Origin: Sphingomonas lutea
GTDB taxonomy: Bacteria > Pseudomonadota > Alphaproteobacteria > Sphingomonadales > Sphingomonadaceae
Assembly: GCF_014396785.1 (NCBI RefSeq)
Contig: NZ_CP060718.1
Span: 1,818,501 to 1,882,500, forward strand
Direction: 5' to 3'
DNA length: 64,000 nt
Shown piece by piece: positions 59,168 to 64,000 of the stretch. The notes under the pieces are model-generated. The model was given only the letters and a program-made list of their open reading frames with translations. It was not told the DNA's origin and did no database searches. Within the stretch, counting starts at the first letter, position 1, and the number at the start of each line of letters is the position of its first letter. Position numbers and translations under genes: made by a program.

Positions 59168-60070
59168 TTAATCGAATTCTTCGAGTGCGAGCGGAAAGCT
59201 GGTCGAGCAGAACTCGCAATCGACGCGAATCAGGCCGTCCTCGCCTACCATGTCGGCACGCTCCTCAGCCGGGAACTTGGCGATGACGGAGCGGACGTAA
59301 TCCGGGTCGCAGCGGCATCCCTTGCGAAGCGCGATCGCGTCCAGCGTGCGCACTTCGTCCTCTTCGTGGAACAGCCGCCACAGCAGATCGTCGAGCGGAA
59401 GCCCGGTATCAGTCAACTCCTCCGCTTTCACCGATCCGGCGAGGATCGCGACATGCGGCCAGTCAGGATGGTCGAGCCGCGTGTGCAGTCGCTCGCGCCC
59501 TTCCTCGCCCTCCGGAAGGTGCTGGAACAAGAGGCCGCCCGCGCTCCAGTGCCCGTCGCGCTTCTGGGCGGCGAGCCGGACGATGCTTGGGATCTGCTCC
59601 GACTGCGCGAAAAAGCTCTGCGCCGCTTCGCCCAGGCTTCCGCCCTCCAGCGGGACGATCCCCTGATAACGCTCCTTCATGCCGGGATGGTCGAAGGTGA
59701 TCGCAAGATAGCCTTTGCCGAACAGCGCAAACAGCGACGGCGTCGGACCCGCCTCGGCCAGCCGCTGGGGATCGTAGCGAATGTAGCCGCGGAGTTCGCC
59801 GCTGCGGTAATCGCACACCATCAGGTCGATGACGCCAGCCTCGGTCTGCGCCTGCATGGTGATCTGCCCTTCGGGCTCCTTGAGCAGCGAGCCAAGCAGG
59901 GCCGTCAGCACCAAAGCCTCGGCCAGCAACCGCTCGATCACCGGCGGATAATCGTGCTTTGCAAGCACGTCGTCGACCACCGACCCCAGCCGCGCCAGTC
60001 GGCCACGCGCATTCCGCGAAGGGATCGCCACGCCCAGCGCGACGTCAGTGCTCAATTCCGTTGTGGGCAT
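59168..60070 (-). CDS. hslO: Redox-regulated chaperone Hsp33
   Basis: 300 residues. It prevents aggregation under oxidative stress. The C-terminal zinc site is GCRCDPDY (CxC) with VDCEFCSTSF (CxxC). The N-terminal domain has GVAIPSRNARGRLARLG and LVLTALLGSLLK. ATG 60070 is chosen because longer in-frame starts add charged residues not in the family. Confidence 0.92.
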   Translation of the reverse strand: MPTTELSTDVALGVAIPSRNARGRLARLGSVVDDVLAKHDYPPVIERLLAEALVLTALLGSLLKEPEGQITMQAQTEAGVIDLMVCDYRSGELRGYIRYDPQRLAEAGPTPSLFALFGKGYLAITFDHPGMKERYQGIVPLEGGSLGEAAQSFFAQSEQIPSIVRLAAQKRDGHWSAGGLLFQHLPEGEEGRERLHTRLDHPDWPHVAILAGSVKAEELTDTGLPLDDLLWRLFHEEDEVRTLDAIALRKGCRCDPDYVRSVIAKFPAEERADMVGEDGLIRVDCEFCSTSFPLALEEFD

Positions 60071-60177
60071 GGAAAGAAGATAGGGAGACAAACCGCGGCG
60101 CTCAACCATCCGGTCCCGACGCGCCTCGTCGCTCAGCGACGGCACTCCTTGCCTCCGCCTAACGAATGTTTGAACGG

Positions 60178-61368
60178 TCAAGCGGCCGCGGCCGGCACCT
60201 CATATTCCGCCGCCGCCGCCGACAGGCCATCGACGAACTCGCGGATATGGCTTTCCTCGATATTGAGCGGGGGCAGCACGCGCAGCACATTGTCACCTGC
60301 GGCGACCGCCAGGATGCCGCGTTCGCGCAGATAGGCGACAAACGCCCGGCTATCGGACTTGAGCTTGACGCCGAGCATCAGCCCAGTCCCGCGCACGCTA
60401 TCGAACAGATGATCGTGGTTGGGGATCATCTGCTCGAGCGCGGCGCGCAGCCGGTCACCCTTGCTGCGTACCGCAGCCAGGAATTCGTCGTTGGCGACGA
60501 CGTCGAGGACAGCCTGCCCCGCGGCCATCGCCAGGGGGTTGCCGCCGAAAGTCGATCCGTGCGTGCCGATGACCATCCCCGCCGCCGCTTTTTCGGTGGC
60601 CAGGCACGCGCCCATCGGAAAGCCGCCGCCGATGCCCTTGGCGGTCGCCAGGATGTCGGGCTCGATGCCGTACAATTCGTATGCGTAGAGCGCGCCGGTG
60701 CGCGCCACGCCCGATTGCACTTCGTCCAGCACCAGCATCAGGTCATGCTCGTCGCACGCCTTGCGCAGGCCGGTCATGAAGTCGTGTGTCGCCGGTCGGA
60801 TGCCGCCCTCGCCCTGAATCGGCTCGAGCAGAAAGCCCGCGGTATGTTCGTCGACCGCCGCGAGCGCCGCGTCGAGATCGTTGAACTCGACCACGGTGAA
60901 GCCCGTCAGCAGTGGCGCGAAGCCTTCGCGCAGCTTGGCCTGGTCGGTCGCGCTGATCGTCGCCATCGTCCGCCCGTGGAAGGCGTTGGAGAAGGTGATG
61001 AGGTTGTGCTTTTCCGGCTTGCCTTTGGCGAAGTGGTAGCGGCGCGCGGTCTTGATCGCGCACTCGACCGCCTCGGCGCCCGAATTGGTGAAGAACACCG
61101 TATCGGCGAAGGTCAGGTCGACCAGCCGCTGCGCCAGCGCCTCGCCCTGCGGTGAGCCGTACAGGTTGGACACGTGCATCAAGGTCGCCGCCTGATCCTG
61201 GATCGCCTTGGTCAGCACCGGATGGCCGTGGCCCAGCAGGTTGACCGCAATTCCCGCCGCGAAGTCGAGGTATTTCTCGCCGTTCTCGCCGTACAGATAT
61301 GCCCCCTCGCCCCGCACCGGACGAACCGGCGATCGCGGATAAACGGGCATAAGCGGCGTGATGGCCAT
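60178..61368 (-). CDS. argD: Acetylornithine aminotransferase
   Basis: A 396-residue class III PLP transaminase of arginine synthesis. FTNSGAEAVECAIKTARRY, FSNAFHGRTMATI, EPIQGEGGIRPA, LVLDEVQSGVARTGALYAYE, and the PLP lysine in ATAKGIGGGFPMGA are all present. hslO follows with 107 bases between, the usual order in sphingomonads (without argF here). Confidence 0.94.
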   Translation of the reverse strand: MAITPLMPVYPRSPVRPVRGEGAYLYGENGEKYLDFAAGIAVNLLGHGHPVLTKAIQDQAATLMHVSNLYGSPQGEALAQRLVDLTFADTVFFTNSGAEAVECAIKTARRYHFAKGKPEKHNLITFSNAFHGRTMATISATDQAKLREGFAPLLTGFTVVEFNDLDAALAAVDEHTAGFLLEPIQGEGGIRPATHDFMTGLRKACDEHDLMLVLDEVQSGVARTGALYAYELYGIEPDILATAKGIGGGFPMGACLATEKAAAGMVIGTHGSTFGGNPLAMAAGQAVLDVVANDEFLAAVRSKGDRLRAALEQMIPNHDHLFDSVRGTGLMLGVKLKSDSRAFVAYLRERGILAVAAGDNVLRVLPPLNIEESHIREFVDGLSAAAAEYEVPAAAA

Positions 61369-61442
61369 GGCGGACGGCTCCAGGTCTAAGAGATGCGAAA
61401 ACGGCCCCCCAGGACCGCGCCCGAGCTATAGCCGCGAGCCCT

Positions 61443-61480
61443 GAAAAGAAAAAGGCGCCGAGGATTTCTCCCCGGCGCCG
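61443..61480 (-). terminator. Intrinsic terminator (minus strand)
   Basis: On the minus strand, a GGCGCCGGGG-type arm pairs with CCTCGGCGCC, followed by TTTTTCTTTTC. It ends the gene at 61505. Confidence 0.85.
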
Positions 61481-61504
61481 ATTCCAGTGACGTTAGCGCG
61501 ATGC

Positions 61505-62005
61505 TCAGTCGGGATCGCGATCTTCGTCGTAATTGCGGCCACGGTCGCGCTCGAAGCGATCGTCGAGACCGTCGCGGTCACGGTCGTAATAACCGTTGCC
61601 CCACTGGCTCTGGCCCCAGCGGCGGCCGTCCCAAGCGTCGCGCACCAGGCGCTGCTCAAGCCGGACGAGGCGATATTCGATGCGCTGCGCCTCGACCGGG
61701 TGCAGGCCATTGCGGCTGGCAACGCGCAGGCGATACTCCAGCTCGCGAGTGGCTTCGCGCAGGCGGCGCGCTTCGCGTTCGCTGATACGGTCGCGGTTGT
61801 CGAGCCGCGCGATGCGCCGCTGCAACTGATCGATCCGCGCCTGAAGCGACCGGATGTGGCCCCAATTGTTATAGCCGTAGTTGTTGTAACCGTAGGCGTT
61901 GCCGTACGGAACCGGAGCCACCGGGCCCCACTGGGCAGCGGCAGGCGCCGCGACCGCGAGAGCCGAGGCAGCAGCGACGGCAGTCAGAATCAATTTACGC
62001 ATCAT
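61505..62005 (-). CDS. Secreted coiled-coil protein with Tyr/Asn and Arg/Asp repeats
   Basis: 166 residues. After a signal peptide (AVAAPAAAQ) comes a Tyr/Asn/Gly-rich region (NAYGYNNYGYNNWG), then a long charged helix (SLQARIDQLQRRIARLDNRDR and RREATRELEYR-type repeats), and an Asp/Arg-rich end (RDRDGLDDRFERDRGRNYDE). Typical of periplasmic or surface structural proteins in sphingomonads; no enzyme motif. Confidence 0.75.
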   Translation of the reverse strand: MMRKLILTAVAAASALAVAAPAAAQWGPVAPVPYGNAYGYNNYGYNNWGHIRSLQARIDQLQRRIARLDNRDRISEREARRLREATRELEYRLRVASRNGLHPVEAQRIEYRLVRLEQRLVRDAWDGRRWGQSQWGNGYYDRDRDGLDDRFERDRGRNYDEDRDPD

Positions 62006-62121
62006 GGCTCTCCTTTGAGCAACGTTGATGCGTATCTTCTGGCCGAGTCGCAGTGATTGAGGTCTGAACGCGTCCGTTATTCGCCGTTCAACAAGCTTAA
62101 CTCGTTAACCGCTTGAAACGA

Positions 62122-62949
62122 CTAGGCTTTGATCTTCCAGCCACTTTTGAGCAGCGCGTAGCAGAGCACGAACAGGGCGATGTTCAGCGCCAGCAGCGCC
62201 ACCCCGCCGACCCACAAAGGCGAATCGCTGACCCCAAGAAAGCCGGCGCGGAAACCTGAGATGACGTAGAAAAAGGGATTGGCGTGGCTGATTGCCTGCC
62301 AGGTCGGCGACAGTTGGTGGACCGAATAAAAGGTGCCGCTGAGCAGCGACAACGGGGTCACCACGAAATTGCTGACCACCGCGGCATGGTCGAACTTTTC
62401 GGCCCAGATGCTCGTCAGCAGGCCGAGGAACGACAGCATCAGCGATCCCATCAGTCCGAACCACAGCAATAGTTCGGGCCGCCGCACCGCGACCGACACG
62501 CCGGGCCACAACAGCATCGCCAGCCACACCGCGCCCCCGACCAGCGCCGCGCGAGTCACCGCGGCGCCGATCAGTCCCGCGATCAACTCGCCAGTCGATA
62601 GCGGCGGCATCAGATAATCGACGATATTGCCCTGGATCTTGCCGACCAGCAGCGAGAAGCTGGAATTGGCGAAGGCGTTCTGGATCATCGCCATGACGAT
62701 CAGGCCCGGGGCGAGGAAGTCGGCGAAATGCACCCCCATCACCGTCCGTCCGCTGCCGCCGAGCGCGACGGTGAAGATCGCAAGGTAGAGCAAGGTGGTG
62801 ATCGCTGGCGCCCAGACGGTCTGCATCTGCACCTTGAAGAAGCGGCGCACCTCCTTGATATAGAGGGTCTGCAGGCCACCCCGATTGACGCCCTTCAGCA
62901 CCGGCTCGCCCGGTGCATGGCGCACCCAATTGCGGGGTTGGTCGTTCAC
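62122..62949 (-). CDS. ABC-2 type transporter permease
   Basis: 275 residues from GTG 62949 with six membrane helices. KEVRRFFKVQMQTVWAPAI at the start and ANPFFYVISGFRAGFLG near the end are typical of the ABC-2 family (YadH-like). The ATPase partner is not in the window. Substrate unknown. Confidence 0.85.
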   Translation of the reverse strand: MNDQPRNWVRHAPGEPVLKGVNRGGLQTLYIKEVRRFFKVQMQTVWAPAITTLLYLAIFTVALGGSGRTVMGVHFADFLAPGLIVMAMIQNAFANSSFSLLVGKIQGNIVDYLMPPLSTGELIAGLIGAAVTRAALVGGAVWLAMLLWPGVSVAVRRPELLLWFGLMGSLMLSFLGLLTSIWAEKFDHAAVVSNFVVTPLSLLSGTFYSVHQLSPTWQAISHANPFFYVISGFRAGFLGVSDSPLWVGGVALLALNIALFVLCYALLKSGWKIKA

Positions 62950-63013
62950 GTGTGAGCGCCTATCGGCTGGGGCCGGTGGCCGCAAGCTCGGCACAGATGG
63001 AGCGAAACTTTAA

Positions 63014-63676
63014 ATGTCTTGGACCGACGAGCGCATCGAGCGCCTGAAGAAGATGTGGGCCGACGGCGCGACCGCCAGCCAGATCGCCGATGAGCTCGGC
63101 GGAGTCAGTCGCAACGCCGTGATCGGCAAGGCCCACCGTCTCGGCCTCGAGCAGCGTCCCTCCCCGGTCAAGCCGGGCGAGGAAAAGAAGGCCGCCGCGA
63201 CCGCCCCGGCGGCGGCAGCCGCACCGGTCAAGCCCGCCGCTCCGCCCCGCGCCGAGACGCCCGCGCGCACGGCGCCCGCGCCTGCGTCCCCGGCGCAGTC
63301 CACGGCCGCAACCGGTACCCCTCAGCGCCCGCAGGCAGAACTGCAGTATCGCTCGATCGGCCCCGGCGGCTTCGTTCGCCAGGGTCCCGGCGACCAGCAG
63401 GCGCCGATCCCGCCCGCGCCCCCGCGCCGCCTGGTCCCCGCCAAGCCGAGCCCCGAGGTCGCCGACAAGACTGGCCTGCTCGACCTCAACGACCGCATTT
63501 GCAAATGGCCGATCGGACATCCCGGCGAGCCCGACTTCCACTTTTGCGGCGAGCAAGCCAATCCCGGCTTCCCCTATTGCGTCCAGCATTGCGGCGTCGC
63601 CTACCAGGCGCAACTGCCGCGCCGCGACCGTCGTCCGCCGCCGCCGCTCCCTTACGGTGGACCGCGCGTTCGATAA
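63014..63676 (+). CDS. gcrA: GcrA cell cycle regulator
   Basis: 220 residues. The N-terminal DNA-binding helices read MSWTDERIERLKKMWADG and ELGGVSRNAVIGKAHRLGL. A Pro/Ala-rich linker is followed by the C-terminal RICKWPIGHPGEPDFHFCG and FPYCVQHCGVAYQ, with the conserved Cys/His. It works with sigma-70 at CcrM-methylated promoters and is limited to alphaproteobacteria, which supports the lineage call. Confidence 0.95.
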   Translation: MSWTDERIERLKKMWADGATASQIADELGGVSRNAVIGKAHRLGLEQRPSPVKPGEEKKAAATAPAAAAAPVKPAAPPRAETPARTAPAPASPAQSTAATGTPQRPQAELQYRSIGPGGFVRQGPGDQQAPIPPAPPRRLVPAKPSPEVADKTGLLDLNDRICKWPIGHPGEPDFHFCGEQANPGFPYCVQHCGVAYQAQLPRRDRRPPPPLPYGGPRVR

Positions 63677-63707
63677 TCAACCTCCGTTCCCGCCTGCGGG
63701 AGGGAGT

Positions 63708-64000
63708 TCAATCGTCCAGAAATCCCCGCATTTCATGGATGAAGCGGCGAAACGCCGGCTCATCGCCGAGCAGGATATGATTGGCGCTGTCGAGCGGGAC
63801 GAACTGGGCGCCGGGAATGTCGCGGGCCAGCAGTTCGCCCTGCGTGAACGGTACCGCCTGATCGTTGCGCGCGTGCAGCACCAGCGTTGGCACCCGCACC
63901 TGCGGCAGCAGGTCGCGCACGTCGAGCGCGGACAGCACGCGCATCAGCTTTGCGGCATTTTCGGGTGAAGTACTGCGCCGCTGAAGCTCATTGTACCAAT
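63708..64000 (-). CDS. Alpha/beta hydrolase, partial at window edge
   Basis: C-terminal ~97 codons only; the gene continues past 64000. VRVPTLVLHARNDQAVPF carries the catalytic Asp, and SANHILLGDEPAFRRFI the catalytic His. YNELQRRSTSPENAAKLMR precedes it, as in the hydrolase domain of some regulator or cyclase fusions, so an N-terminal fused domain is possible. Substrate unknown. Confidence 0.75.
   Translation of the reverse strand, partial: WYNELQRRSTSPENAAKLMRVLSALDVRDLLPQVRVPTLVLHARNDQAVPFTQGELLARDIPGAQFVPLDSANHILLGDEPAFRRFIHEMRGFLDD

Noticed and set aside
61507..62056. Plus-strand frame of 189 codons over the coiled-coil gene
   Set aside because: Valine/alanine-rich mirror of the Arg/Asp-rich minus-strand gene, which has a signal peptide and its own terminator.

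Overview
The window reads as a chromosome segment of a GC-rich alphaproteobacterium, most likely a member of the Sphingomonadales. The evidence is a GcrA cell-cycle regulator, a HisKA_2/HWE-type sensor kinase, an S9 ribosomal protein with a long Ala/Pro/Glu-rich N-terminal extension, a CtaA-type haem A synthase, and several small proteins and intergenic palindromes of the sphingomonad type. This is inferred from gene content; no marker gene was aligned.

Positions 1-31,500 form an accessory, anaerobic half. It opens with an L,D-transpeptidase whose 3' end runs into a broken GAF-PAS histidine kinase and a response regulator. A nearly complete molybdenum-cofactor set follows (moaD, moaE, moaB, moaC, moeA, mobA, and further on moaA). 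A TauE-type exporter, an outer-membrane porin and an FNR-type regulator come next. A reverse-strand operon then carries a fused nitrate/nitrite transporter narK1K2, narGHJI, a parvulin isomerase and two small unknown genes. After that come hemN, a DUF6448 periplasmic protein with a b-type cytochrome, a class II (B12-dependent) ribonucleotide reductase, NnrS and a small membrane protein. A degraded nuclease gene and a GAF/HisKA_2 kinase close the half. Eight FNR-like boxes (TTGAT-N4-ATCAA type) lie here, several with a -10 element at the distance expected of class II FNR promoters. Together these genes import nitrate, reduce it at the membrane, make the Moco and haem it needs, supply deoxynucleotides without oxygen, and answer NO or nitrite stress.

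A tRNA-Gln(UUG) at 31,529-31,603 separates this half from the rest. Positions 31,700-64,000 look like ordinary core chromosome: ilvE, proC, ubiK, tspO, tlyA, dxs, a Fur-family regulator, ctaA, cutA, rplM-rpsI, an M3 peptidase, tRNA-Gly(CCC), a TIR-TPR membrane protein, map, a DUF885 lipoprotein, glnB, hemF, lipB, queC, hslO, argD, an ABC-2 permease, gcrA and an alpha/beta hydrolase cut by the window edge.

Several genes are visibly damaged: the kinase at 1.0-2.2 kb, the nuclease at 29.5 kb, and the CinA-like gene at 47 kb. tlyA at 35.2 kb has no canonical start for its S4 domain. Single-base losses recur in them, so assembly error must be ruled out before calling them true pseudogenes.

The least explained material is (i) an FNR box plus a leader ending in a strong terminator ahead of moaD, (ii) a 32-bp inverted-repeat element present at 2.7 kb and again at 30.1 kb, each near a sensor-kinase gene, and (iii) several unknown small genes under FNR-type promoters.
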